NCBI GenBank assembly: GCA_039090855.1
Contig: CM076996.1
Location: 51,054,469 to 51,118,468 of the forward strand
From: Macrothele yani
Lineage: Eukaryota; Arthropoda; Arachnida; Araneae; Macrothelidae
Direction of reading: 5' to 3'
Length of the DNA: 64,000 nucleotides
Shown: piece by piece, positions 1-11,172 of the stretch
How positions within the stretch are numbered: the first letter of the stretch is position 1
Layout of the letters: the number at the start of each line of letters is the position of its first letter
Position numbers and translations under genes: made by a program
The notes under the pieces: generated by a model
What the model saw: the letters and a program-made list of their open reading frames with translations, nothing else
The model's database searches: none
Told to the model about the DNA's origin: nothing

Positions 1-120
1 GTATTTTCACCTTGGATCTCGCCCGTTGAAATTATCTGCTATAATATATATAGCTAGTGCCGTTAATGCCCACCAGATGGAGACGCCTCAGTAGCTGAGC
101 CCATCTTACGGATTTATGAT

Positions 121-245
121 GTCAGAAGCTGACTTAAAAATACACATAGCACCGTGGATTTTTGGCCACCGTGGCGTATATGTAACGCACTCGGCGCGAT
201 ATTGAGAGTTCTGTTGGTTCAATTCCACAGCGGCAGCTGAATAAC
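121..245 (+). repeat. tRNA-derived SINE copy (same family as the 36.2-36.6 kb hairpin)
   Basis: A tRNA-like block at about 164-237 contains a B-box-like GGTTCAATTCC and ends in a tract resembling a tRNA acceptor arm. It aligns by eye with the tRNA-like blocks near 36260-36340 (minus) and 36425-36500 (plus), sharing the CACTCGG and TTGAGAG segments. The short palindrome gtcagaagctgac lies upstream at 121-133, and a near-identical palindrome precedes the copy near 36.4 kb, which supports one family. The A box is degraded. This is a fossil SINE rather than a functional tRNA gene. The edges are approximate. Confidence 0.5.
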
Positions 246-679
246 AAATTTTTCGGATGCTGTGTGTTTCTGGAACGTGGAAAGAGCGATGTATTTATTT
301 ATTTATTAACTGTAGCCACATATTTGGGGTATTTTCACTGATTTTTTAATTTTCATTTCACATAAATACATGTTTTTCATTTTCTGAGGCCCTTCTTGTT
401 ACATTGTATCAAGGAACAGAGTTTTAGAGAAAACCTATTTTCCCTTCTGTTTAAAATGAAATTAAAGGTTAAAAAACTGCACTGCCCACTCCAATTTGTA
501 GAAAAAACAACTTTATGGGTAACAAAAGATGACAATGGGGAGTTCCAATTTTGAACTTCTTTTCAAGTAGAAGGAAAAATGCTTGTTCTGTTTGTTTTTT
601 CATATAGCAAGAAGTGATTGACTGTAAATGGAAAACATGCATTTTAAGGGAAATTGAATTCATCTAACCGCATCATTTG
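246..679. other. AT-rich stretch, nothing recognised
   Basis: No coding match, terminal inverted repeat or RNA-like fold was recognised. Short open frames here have no family resemblance and are taken as chance. Confidence 0.4.
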
Positions 680-1878
680 CAGGGTTGCCATATTTGCTTT
701 TGGGATGCTGAATTCGAAATTTAGCTTTTTTCTTTTCAGTTTAGTTGGTGTCAGAAAATTGATTAGACTTGTTTGGCTTTTTCCTGGCTTTTTTGGATTA
801 ATTGCACAAAAATTACATATCATCATCCTCTTTTAAAATAATTAGCCCAATCAAAGTTTGACACAAAATTTAAAGCAAGACTGTTAAAGGAAATGATGTT
901 TAGACTACAAAAATTACTTACTCTTTGTGTTTGTGACACCTGTTGTACAGGAATTTGAAAGACTGAACAGCCTTTTTCAGCAAACCAAAGCTGATCCTCA
1001 TGAGTTGTACCAAGAATTATTCTAACACCAGAAAAGTCTTTAGAACAGACTGTATGTTGTCAATAGGAGGGGGGGCTCATCAAGTTGATTTTGGTATAAA
1101 ATTTTTAACAATATGTAGTATGTTCCTACAGAGGAACAACAGTACTGACGCTCTTCTAGAAATAAAAATGTGAAAGAAAGATGTATGTGTGTGCTAGAAG
1201 AAGCTGTCAGTCAAGCTACATGTAGAATTCTCTCGGCGAGAGATATATTTCAAAATCTATCAAAATTGAGCCCTAAAGTCATTTTAAATCAAATTTCAAG
1301 GACAGTGTTTTCACGGTTACCCTTTATACACCTTGCAGAAAACAACATCATCACTATTGAAGAACAATACAGAAAAATGCTTTCTGTGTATTGGAAAGAA
1401 GAAGCTCCATTTAAGGAAGTGGACTCCCTACAGACAGTGAACAGTTTCGGATTGGCGTGCTTCAACATCAGGCATTTAAAGAGCACACCACTTTTACCCT
1501 TACTTGTCTAGTAACCCCAATTAGTAATGTCATAGTTGAAAGGATTTATTCTCTCTAGTAACCTTGGTTAAAACAAAACCAAGAAACAGAATGCAACTGA
1601 ATTTTCTTGATGCTATTGTGAGAATCAGAGCAGAACTATTACTTTCAAACAAATCTTGTAAGGACTTTATTTACTCCATGTGCAAAAAATGCTGAAAGAC
1701 TTTACATCTGACAAGGTTTGTGCTGTAGGTTCTATTTGTTCCTGTGGGTATGACAGTAATAAACTGGATGTAGTGCTGCTTTTCATGTGATGTGAGTATG
1801 AAAAATATGTTTTAATAGTGTTTGACTTTTTTCTAGTATTGTTTGGCTTTAAATCAAAAGTTTTATCTGGCAACCCTG
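680..1878 (+). mobile_element. Degraded hAT transposon with terminal inverted repeats
   Basis: The element starts CAGGGTTGCCA and ends in the complementary TGGCAACCCTG, typical hAT-type ends. Flanking octamers ATCATTTG (672-679) and CTCATTTG (1879-1886) match 7 of 8, as expected for the 8-bp hAT target duplication. Inside are fragments of a hAT transposase with stops. At 1.2 kb it is far shorter than an autonomous hAT, so it is internally deleted. Confidence 0.7.
951..1672 (+). pseudogene. hAT transposase C-terminal remnant
   Basis: Three plus-strand blocks read like successive parts of a hAT transposase. The first (951-1023) begins EFERLNSLFQQ. The second (1170-1511) includes the SPKVILNQ and YRKMLSVYWKEE segments that precede the dimerisation domain. 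After 1527 comes SNVIVERIYSL, then FLDAIVRIRAELLL, the usual hAT-C dimerisation pattern. Stops follow ELF at 1021 and LLV at 1509, and the frame changes more than once, so no protein can be made. The CAG before 951 looks like a splice acceptor, but the TE context makes a host exon unlikely. Confidence 0.6.
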
Positions 1879-2566
1879 CTCATTTGTGGTGGAAGGCAAA
1901 AAATATGAATCTAACCATTTCCTTGTTGCACATTCAATCATAACATACTGCTTTTGTCATCATTTAAATCTCTAATAATTATTTATTGTTTTATTATTTT
2001 TCTGTAAATTACCTTATTCTGTTGTTTATCATGATTTGTACTTTATGGATTTGCAGAATGTGTTCTGTTTCAATGGTTGTGTACGCAGATACATTTTTTG
2101 CTTTTTTATATGCAACTCTGCCTATCAGATGTGCCCCTACATGATAATTGTGTAAATTTATGACAGAAAATGATAAATACAATGTGTTCTCTAGAGAGGT
2201 GAAAAAACTTATATGAGTTTACTTGCCCATATGAAACCTGTGTTGAAGCTCTTCCAAAGTCATATGGGTCCTGTAATTTCACTGTTATTGTATATTCTTT
2301 CACATTTGTTACATTTTCAGTGCCATGGCAAAATTGTTCTGTATTATTTTCTTTGTGTTAAGTTCCAAACTGCTTCATATAAGTTTTATACAGAGCAATT
2401 TTTATATGGGGAAATTTTCCTGTTTCATTGAAGATGTAACACACACTGAAAAACACAATGTGACAGTGGAATAGGGAGACCCATAGGTCCTAACAGGCAA
2501 TCTCAATGCATAGTTAACTTCACCCCAATTTGCAAAATATAAAACAGAGCACTATGGCTCTAACAA
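1879..2566. other. No gene seen
   Basis: AT-rich DNA with only short chance open frames. Nothing was recognised on either strand. Confidence 0.4.
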
Positions 2567-2653
2567 AAATTTTAGTTCCTGGAATTTTGTGAACTCCTGG
2601 AAAACCCCTGGGAAGTCCTGGAATTTATTTACTGTAAATGTGTATGAACCGTG
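2567..2653 (+). repeat. Terminal fragment of a hAT-like repeat (tcctggaa family)
   Basis: Repeated tcctggaa phrases lead into gtgtatgaaccgtg. This is the same terminal signature as the end at 46738 and the complement of the starts at 18680 and 42566. Only one end was found here, so it is a truncated copy. Confidence 0.45.
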
Positions 2654-3224
2654 TAAGTACTATTTAAATTACAAAATTTACTGGGCAACTGGCAAGGTTA
2701 TGAAAAATATTGTCTAAAAGTAAGCTACTGTGTTAAGGATGGCAAGTGATTGTAATTTGCTGGGGAGTTATAATTTAACAAAGAATTTGAGTTTTGATGC
2801 TGCAAGAAAGAATGAGTTGACTAATCTGTTATTTCTGAAGTGGGCAGTCTTTTGTCACATTGTGGAATACAATTGACTCTGAAATTAGTGCAGTAAAACC
2901 TGCTTAAAATTAACCTTGTATAAAACAGAAACCTGCTGAAGACTAAAAATATTTTTGATCCCAGCAAAATTTTTACAGTATGCAATGTTACATTCCTTTT
3001 ATGAGATGGAATTTGTCTTAATGCAGAAACAAACTTCATATTTAATATCTTTAGTGGAGGCTGAACCTGTTGCAATGGAAAGATCTTAGCTCTCATTTTA
3101 ATGCTTATCAGCCCTTTCCAAGGACATGGGAAGAGGGTAGGAAACTTTCCTTTAAAACTTTCTTTGTTGTTAGTTAATGCCCTTTCAAGAAGTCACTGGT
3201 AAACTGAAGACCCTTACAAAATAT

Positions 3225-3465
3225 AGAAAGGAGTGTGTTTGTATTGAGACTGAAATGGTTTGGACATGTGTGGAGAGCAAATGAACAAATTGTGAAAGAG
3301 GCACTACTAAATAAAATGAACAGGACAAGACCAAAGGGGAAACCCCGGACTAAGTTGGTAGATGTCATACTTGGGAATTTGAGGAGACTGAATGCAAGAC
3401 CTGAATAGACATGATTGTGAGCAGTGAAGAGACATGATGGTGACAGAGCTATACCCAAATGGCCC
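3225..3465 (+). pseudogene. LINE reverse transcriptase C-terminal tail fragment
   Basis: The plus strand reads RLKWFGHVWRANEQIVKEAL, then KMNRTRPKGKPRTKLVDVI and LRRLNARPE. This is the WFGH plus basic GRPR-like tail at the C-terminus of many endonuclease-type non-LTR retrotransposons. It ends in a stop near 3406 and no RT core precedes it, so it is a 5'-truncated insertion. The family differs from the LINE tail at 9.5-9.9 kb. Confidence 0.55.
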
Positions 3466-4108
3466 ATTAAGTTATGATAATGTATGTTTGTATATGGAGG
3501 AAGGAATTATTTCTGTGTCACATTTTATCAAGCTCTTTACTGAAAAAAACAATCCTTTCTGTTTTAAAATAAATCCCTCTCACACAGTTTTCATGGGTGT
3601 AAAGAAACAAATTTATTTTCATCTGTGACAGTCAGGGCATCTTTTTAACCACTGGACTAAATAAATAGTGTTGCAATGATCAGGCACCTTATTCTATATT
3701 ATGTCTCCTTCAGAATACTAGTTAGTGATCCTTTCCTTGTTTGGGGAAAGGGGACTGGTGAGAATTTTTTTCTTTGTAGTCCTGCTACCTTTTTGCATTA
3801 TACTGTTTAATGATGAAAACCCTCAGAATCGAAATCAGCGTCCTCTTTATCCCTCACCAGAGCAAAGAACAGAATAGCTGTTGAGTCACTGCACTTTTAT
3901 GTCTTTATTACTTACAAAAAATCTGCCACTTCAAGATTAGCATTTCATCTTGTCACAGTATGTATTCTGCTACCATGATGACCAATCTGGTATGTTTGTT
4001 TTTAGTGCTGGAAATCAAAAAGTTAACTTTTTTTGTTTTCTAGAAAAGAGGACAGGCGAAGGGAAAATAAAACACATGGGTAGAGGATGTATGAAAGAGA
4101 GATCTTTC
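3466..4108. other. No gene seen
   Basis: No coding or repeat family was recognised between the LINE tail and the RTE-type LINE. Confidence 0.35.
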
Positions 4109-7100
4109 GTGTCATATCAACATCATCATTGTCAACCATTATCAATCCACTGCTGGACGAAGGTCTCCCCAAGGTTCCTCCACAATGGTCTGTCTTGTGC
4201 CAGTCTCCTCCATGTCACTCCCACATACTTTCAAATTTCATCCACCCATCTCCCATGTGGTCTTCTGGGTCTTTTCCTGTCCCTTGCAATCCAATCTGAA
4301 ATTCCGGCTGTCCATCGAGGGTCTGTCCTTTTGGCAGTATGTCCAGCCCATTGCCGTTTCAGGGATTTAACTCTGATCATGATGCCTTCCACTCTTGTCA
4401 TTTTTCGGATCCACGTGTACCTCTTCTTATCTCTCCTGGTTACACCAAGCATGCACCTATCCATGCTTCTTTGAGTTGTCTGCAGCCTTTGTATGTCTCT
4501 TTTAGTTAAGGTCCACGTCTCTGTACCATACGTAAGCACTGGAAGGATGCATTGATCAAACACTTTTCTTTTAAGACATAATGGCATATTGCTCTTGAAA
4601 ATTATGCTGTTTCTTCCAATTTAGCTCTTCAGGCAAGTTTTGTACGCCGATTAATTTCTTCATCAATGTGACCCTCACTTGATATCTGTTGTCCAAGATA
4701 AACGTATGTGTCTGTTATCTCTAGCTTTTCTCCATCAATCGATAAATCTTCATTTCTTGTAAAAGCATTGAACATCACTTTTGTCTTCTGAAAGTTCATT
4801 TTTAATCCCACTTCTTTACTCTTGTCAGCAAGTTCCTGGATCACACTCTGCAGCTCTGATGGGGTAGTTACAAAAATGACTATGTCATCAGCAAAACGAA
4901 GGTGGGTTAGATAATCTCCATTAATCTGTATCCCTTTGTTTTCCCAGTTCAATGATTGAAAGACATTTTCCAATGTGGCATTAAAGAGCTTCGGAGATAT
5001 GGTGTCACCTTGTCTCACTCCCTTTTCAACTTTTATATGTGTTGTATTTTCAAACAGCCAAATCTTTGCACTTGCATTTTCATAGATGTTATTAATAATA
5101 TTAATGTATGCATCTTCAATACCGCAGGATTTCAGGGCCATTGTAACTGCTGATGATTTCACCGAATCAAAGGCTTTTTCATAATCGATAAAAGCCATGC
5201 ACAATGGAAGTTCATATTCCCTCGCTCTTTCAATTAGTTCTCTCAGTACGTGGATATGATCTATTGTGCTGTAGCCACTCCTGAATCCAGCTTGTTCTCT
5301 CGGTTGAGCCATGTCCAGTGTTATCTTCAAGCGGTGTGAAAGAACTTTAGTGAAGATTTTATAAACCACTGATAGGAGGCTGATAGGTCTGTAGTTCCTG
5401 AGATCCTCAATGTCACCTTTTTTATTTAGCAGAATCATTGTAGCATTGTTCCAATCCTCAGGGATCTTCCCTTCATTAAGGCATCAAGTGAAAATTTGGG
5501 CGAGTACTGTTTCGATTTCTCCACTTGCTTCTTGTATGATATCTACAGTAATTCTATCTTCTCCTGGAGCTTTTCCCCGCTTCATGTTCTTGATTGCATG
5601 TGCAACTTCTACTGGGAGGACTGGAAAAACTCTGGTACTGGTACCTTTCATTATGTCTGCAGTACATGTATCATCCCTTTCATATAATTCGGAGTAGAAA
5701 TATTTCACTCTTGTCAAAATTTCACCTCTATTTCTTGTTACAGAACCATCTTCTTTTCTCAGTGCCATAATCTGTTTTCTTCCCTTGCTGAGATGTCCCT
5801 TTGCTATCTTTAGGCTTTGGTTGCTTTCAATTGCTTTCCTCACTAGTTCACAGTTGAATTTCCTTACGTCTTCAGTGATACTTTTTCGTACTGTCTTGCA
5901 TAGCTCTATATATTCCACTTTGGAAGTCACATCTTCTTTAGTTGTCCTCATCTCTCTTCTTTTTTGCGTCAACATTTTGTTTTTTTCTGATAATTTGTTC
6001 ACATGCAACTTGTTCTTAGACCCAGCTAATTTTGTTGCTGTTTCCATAAGAGCTTTGGTTACTTTTCTGTTAACTTCAGAAATATCCACTTCTTCCGATG
6101 TTAGGCCTTCTAAAGCAGAGAATCTGTTCTTCAGTTCCAATTTGAAGGTATTATGGTGTTTTTTAAGGTTGGTTATGTCAATACATTTTGTTTGTCTTAT
6201 GAGCTTGCTACGTTCGAGTTTAGTGTTGAGGTGCATCTTACATCTAACCAATCTATGGTCACTGCCTGTGTTGAACTTATTTAGCACACTGCAGTCTTCT
6301 ATGACAAATTTTTTGTTACACATAATAAAATCAATTTCACTTGTCGTCCCATTTGGATGTCACCATGTCCATTTCCTGTGTGGCTTTTTCTTGAAAAAGG
6401 AGTTCAAGATGAAAAACCCTTCTGCCTCTGCAAACTCTACGAGAGTATTTCCACGCTGGTTTCTGTTGCCGTGACCGAATTTACCTACTGAAGTTTCATT
6501 CTGTTGCCGTTGCCCTATTTTTGCATTGAAATCTCCCATAATTATCTTCAAGTGCTGCTTACCTTTATTATTTAGATGACGCATTTCCTCATAAAATTCT
6601 TCAATTTCTTCTTCAGGATGACTTGTGGTGGGTGCATAAGTTTGAATAATCTGAGCCTGGTATTTTTTCGAGAGTTGGATAACGAGTCGTGCAGCTCTGT
6701 CAGAGGAACTTTCAACTTCTACAACTTTATCCTTCAGTTTCTTGTTTATTATAAATCCAACACCACTAGTTCTGCCAGTATCTGTCCCACGATAGTAGAA
6801 GAGATATCCACTTTTTAGTTCAGTGAGATCTTCTCCTTTACTCCTTACCTCACTTAGCCCGACAATGTCCCACTTGATCCTTTGTAGTTCCTCTTCCAAT
6901 TCAAGAAGCCTTGAATCAGAAGATAGGGAGCGTCCATTATGCGTAGCCAAGGTCAGTATCAGATGGAAGCCTAGTCCGGTCCTCCGGGGATTCTTAGCAC
7001 CCTCTGCCTTCATGTCACACTGGCCGCTGCCTTGGCCAGGTACATTCCAGCTGCCGGAGACTGAGGACCAATATTTAAGTTGTGAAGTCATTTTGGAGGG

Positions 7101-7300
7101 GTTTGGCTGTAACTCACCACGCTGGCCAAGTGGGTTAGTGAGTGTGGGATAGCATTTCCTCTAATCCCGATGGTATAGTTATACCGCTATTGGCGGTCGT
7201 CAGAGCCCCTTTAGTGGGAACAGGATGCACCACGAGAAGGCGGGGTTGACATTTGTCAAGGAGAGGCTGTGATGTTATGCATCACCTGACCTTACATCCC
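4109..7300 (-). mobile_element. RTE-type (BovB-like) non-LTR retrotransposon, nearly full length
   Basis: A minus-strand single-ORF LINE: apurinic-type endonuclease, reverse transcriptase, basic C-terminal tail, then a short 3' end with a run of CATCATCAT near 4111-4125. The 3' trinucleotide run and the short 3' UTR are typical of the RTE clade. The 5' leader extends to about 7300 and its edge is not defined. No clear TSD was found. Confidence 0.65.
4231..7091 (-). pseudogene. RTE-type ORF: endonuclease plus reverse transcriptase, broken
   Basis: The chosen start is the ATG at 7091. The endonuclease domain carries LATHNGRSLSS, the IVGLSEVR segment, GDFNAKIG and GSDHRLV, the usual metal-binding and catalytic motifs. 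The RT domain (about 5440-4630) carries NYRPISLLS, AFIDYEKAFD, GVRQGDTISP and the catalytic FADD box, all intact. A tail with LTYGTETWTL follows. In-frame stops lie at 6360-6362, 5484-5486 and 4629-4631, and the frame shifts between 4629 and 4587. Two of the stops fall where related proteins have Trp or another codon one base away, so decay is recent to moderate. The intact protein would copy its own RNA at a nicked target. Confidence 0.7.
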
Positions 7301-7619
7301 TCGTGTCATATACTTGGCCATAAATGGAAAGGCTACTGAACTTGCAAGACTCCTAAATGAAACTCTGAGAGTCAGTGTGTGTACTTATAGAAGAGAAACA
7401 CTGGTTTAGAATAATAGCATGTAGCTTATCATTTTAATATTATTGTGCTGCTTTATTTCTGTTTTAGCTGTAGTTTAGTACCTCTGTGTTAGAGTTATGT
7501 GGTTTTTTTTCTTTGAGGTGGAACTATGCACAAAATAGAAAGATGACACATAATGTTTGATTGTAATAAGATTGCCTTTTGAATCCTTTCCGATGTGAAT
7601 AAATTTTTTCAAAGTTATT
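7301..7619. other. No gene seen
   Basis: Short AT-rich spacer between the RTE-type LINE and the inverted array repeat. Confidence 0.3.
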
Positions 7620-8890
7620 CATAGTCAATGGAACCGGTGGAAAAAAAAAAAATCAACCGGATTTCTACAATCAATAAAACATCCGGAAATAGAAACAGCT
7701 ACTTACTCCCACCAGTGGCTAAAAAGTATGTTCCCAAATTTAATAAATGGTGTGCAAAAAGTTTCTCATAGCAGAAGGAAGATATCAAAGACAATGAGAT
7801 TTTCAGTCAAACAGTTAAAATAAGTAATATAGAAGGAAACATTATAAATCTGCACCTCCAAGCGGAAAAATTTTGCATAATGGAAACCTTGAAAATATGT
7901 GAAAAGCCCTCTTTATGGCAAAAGCTGTGCTAAGGAAAAATAACTTTTCAAATATGTCTCCCGTAAGCACAGATAACGAGAAAAAGTTCTTGACCTTTAC
8001 ACCCCCCTGTAGGAAAGCTGTATGTTATTTAAGGAGGATAATGTTTCCAATCTTTATAATCAATAAAAAATAAAATTTTCAATAGGGTTTTTAGAAGCAG
8101 TGTATGCTGCAAAGAGAAGCACACAACACTGCTTGGCAACAGAGCTGTGAACTACAGAAAAAAAAAAAAAAAAATCCTCAAGTACAATCTTTTAAGTGTT
8201 CTGCAAGGTACATGGTGTCCAGTGTTAATAGAATTTTAAATCACAGTTAGAAGCAGAGATACCGAGAAAATAAGATTAAATATTTGCACCCCCTAGCGGG
8301 GAAATTTTCCATTATTTTGGGAAAGAAATATACACAAAATGTTTTCATAGTTAGTATTACCTGACCAAAAAGATTTTTTTTCAATCAGATTTTTAGTCCC
8401 ATAGATATTATCGTAAATGGAAACATGAGCTTACGCTCTCTGGTAGCACACTTGTGTGTTAAGAAAAATCTGAAATTATATGAGGAAGCTTTTCTCCCTG
8501 AAAATGCTCTTCAACTAAGAAAAAAAAAAAAATCAAATCGGACTTTTAGAAACAGAGATATTGACAAAAATAAGATATACACCTCTTGGTGAAAAACTAT
8601 GCACTATTTTAAGCAGAAAGTATTCTCCAAAGGTTTTCCGAGGTGAGCTGTATTGGCCCACGGAAGAATGTTTTAAATATAATTTTCAGAAGTGCAGATT
8701 TTGCTGCAAATACATCAAAAAACCGAAATAAACACTTATACCTCTGGTGGCCAACTATTCTGTACCAAAAATTCGAAGTTACACATAGAACATTTCCTGC
8801 CAGGAAGGACTGACTTACTGCCGAGATCTTTATTGTTTTATTTTTTGTTGCCATCCTTAAAGATATTGGTTGACAAACAACAAGTTTTAA
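7620..8890 (-). repeat. Array repeat with CTCF-like boxes, copy 3 (inverted, diverged)
   Basis: The reverse complement aligns by eye with the 22.0-22.9 kb part of the main array. For example, 7660-7760 corresponds to the block near 22730-22860. Successive units carry a box of the type box-GGGGGCG-TAAA (plus-strand forms near 7707, 7855, 7996, 8285, 8430, 8580 and 8740) next to an AT-rich segment. Divergence is higher than between copies 1 and 2, and there are several poly-A interruptions. No coding potential. Confidence 0.6.
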
Positions 8891-9494
8891 TGATTTTAAT
8901 CTTTCACTAATTGAAAGGAAAATGTGGAAAAATATGTCCTGTTTTATTTTGAAAAGAATGCAGGCAAATAATTAATTTTTTGAAGATGTAAACATATAAT
9001 ATATACATATTGAGGGAAAGATATTGCAATATACAACCTTTCAAATTTCTGTTTAATGCATTATAATCAATGTTGACATATATTTCACAGATAACAACTA
9101 ATGCACTTGAAATTGATTACAAAATACAGATAATAGGTTTCTTAACCCTCCGGCCGGTTCATGAAATCTGATTCAGCAGCTTTGATGACGCTACTGAGAT
9201 ACTTAGCAGCCGCGTCAAAGATTGCTCGCATTTTACGAGAGAAAGTGGCAAATTCTATCAGCTTGAAAAATGGTCTTACACCGTGACACTGTCACCCATT
9301 TCTATGGTCAGCTTCACTGCATGACTCTAAATTGATGATTTGGTAACTTGCTTAAAGTTGAATCGCATGCTGTTGTTCTTCAGGAAAAGTACGTCCAGAA
9401 CAAATATTAGCATTCAGTCAATGCAGAATTCATACATACATATCACTAAGCTGTTCTCTGAGATTCAGAGGTTAGCTCCACAAAGAAATAAAAA
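8891..9494. other. No gene seen
   Basis: AT-rich DNA without a recognisable family. Confidence 0.35.
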
Positions 9495-9888
9495 CTACCA
9501 GATAAGTTTTACTTGCTGTTGCCGTATCAAACTTCTCCATTTACAGCAATCTTGACATACAACTCGGGCTTCATTGGCATCCATCACATGCCATACACAA
9601 GATCTTCTATACTTCATACTCATAATCTTTTTCTCATACAGACACTTCTGAATTTGATCCTCCCATGACTTCCTTGGCATTCCTCAGCCTTTCCTTCCTG
9701 CCACTTGGGCTAAAAAAAAATTTCTTAAGTGAGCATCTCATCACTCATTCTTTCAACATGGCCAAAGCATACTAGTCTCCACCTTGCTAACAATATTTTG
9801 CTTCACATTACACAACTGCAACACATCTTCATTCCTCACACAATCATAACATGTCTTGCACCCCCCCCCCCCGTAAGTAACACATTTC
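9495..9888 (-). pseudogene. C-terminal tail of the split LINE
   Basis: The minus strand contains fragments matching the tail of endonuclease-type LINEs: EMCYL, CVRNEDVLQ, an LRWFGHVERM-like segment with shifted frame, then PRKSWEDQIQKC and ANEARVVCQDCCKWRSL. A 12-base C run at 9861-9872 sits inside it and may have caused one of the shifts. It is the continuation of 16838-18679. Confidence 0.55.
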
Positions 9889-10579
9889 TCCAGCACACAA
9901 ACTTTCATTCAAAACTTTCAAAATGTTTTATTCTGAGCAAAATTTACAAGGAACGAAGGCGGTAGGCGGCATTTTCCTTTACAATGGCTGAAATCATAAT
10001 AACAGGAGTCAGATATATACAAAGTGTGTGCAACTTACATTATGCAAGGGGTATATACAATGCAAGTGAAATAGATGAGCGGACTACAAAAACATAATTA
10101 CCGTAGTATGTATACAAGAAGTGTGCTATTTACACTATGAGAGGTGTATATATACAGCGAATGCGCAAGTTACAGTATGAGAGGTGTATAAATAATACAG
10201 TGCTAGTGAAATAGATGAGCGATGCTACAACATAAGTGCAACAGTGCAGGGTGTGGTAATGGAAAAGATATTCGTGAGACTGAATAAATGTGCAATTTAG
10301 GCGAAGTATATACAGATGTGCGTGAAGCCATATAGGAACAGGGAACGAACTATGTGTAGCAAGTGAGATATACATACAATGCAATGAGAATAAATATAAA
10401 TGACGCAGAACATAATGATGCAATTGAAAATGTGCACTATATACAAGATGTGTACAAAAAATGCATAACTGAGATATGCATGATGCAGACAGTAAAGAAT
10501 GAGCTTGTAGGATGGCTCCGAAACAGAGCATACACAGTACCAAGGAATATGTATATGTACAGAATGAACAGTGAAATAT

Positions 10580-10788
10580 GCCGCCCCGGTGGCGCAGTGG
10601 TCTAAGGCGCTGGCCTCTGATCATTCGTCCGTAAGGGGTCCGGGTTCGAATCCCGGGGAGGCATGGATGTTGTGTTTGTCTTTCGGCACTGGCTCTCTCC
10701 CTTCCCTGGAACCAGTGACCCTAAATTAGGGACGGGCGACTGCTTATAGCCCATTGAGTTGCTCACGGTGGTCGTTAAACCTCCAATC

Positions 10789-10817
<29 letters not shown>
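10580..10817 (+). mobile_element. tRNA-derived SINE, copy 1 (perfect 14-bp TSD)
   Basis: The tRNA-like head has an A box (TGGCGCAGTGG) and a perfect B box (GGTTCGAATCC). A family-specific body containing ccctaaattaggg follows, then an A tail. The flanks GAACAGTGAAATAT at 10566-10579 and 10818-10831 are identical, a perfect 14-bp TSD. The A and B boxes would act as an internal RNA polymerase III promoter; a LINE would supply the enzymes. The head has a long variable arm, as in Leu/Ser tRNAs. It lies in the 3' UTR of the Tx1/L1-like LINE. Confidence 0.85.
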
Positions 10818-10821
<4 letters not shown>

Positions 10822-11172
10822 AGTGAAATATATACAGGATGTGTATGTACAATTTATATGAGCAGTATGACGTAGGAATGAGCAGAAGATATATGACAAA
10901 ATAAAAACATTGAATATACAGGTACAATGTGAGGCACACAGAAGAAATCACTACAAATATCACTTATTCAGAAGAGGGCACCACAAAGTAAGTGCACGTG
11001 AATACACTGCAAACACTAACAGTAAAAAGATAAATTGGAGATGGGAATATGAAGAATGTACAAAAGAACTAAGTCTGACAAGCTTAGGGAAACACTCTCC
11101 GGATCCGGTGAGCCAGTTCAGGGTTCATCACAAAGATCAAAGCGGGGAAGGTCCCGACGTACAGGATGGAAG

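Noticed and set aside
654..836. Overlapping 60-codon open frames on both strands
   Set aside because: AT-rich, no family resemblance, and crossing a hAT terminus; taken as chance.
951..1023. Possible terminal exon of a host gene (acceptor cag, then EFERLNSLFQQ and a stop)
   Set aside because: It lies inside the hAT ends at 680-1878 and reads as the segment preceding the hAT dimerisation domain found just downstream.
3174..3467. 97-codon minus-strand frame with hydrophobic stretches
   Set aside because: Shadow of the plus-strand LINE tail, which has clear family motifs.
9861..9872. C12 run as a functional G-quadruplex
   Set aside because: A single homopolymer run inside a decayed LINE tail with no other G tracts nearby.
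10363..10605. 80-codon plus-strand frame near the SINE
   Set aside because: Falls in the repetitive 3' UTR of a minus-strand LINE and is low complexity.
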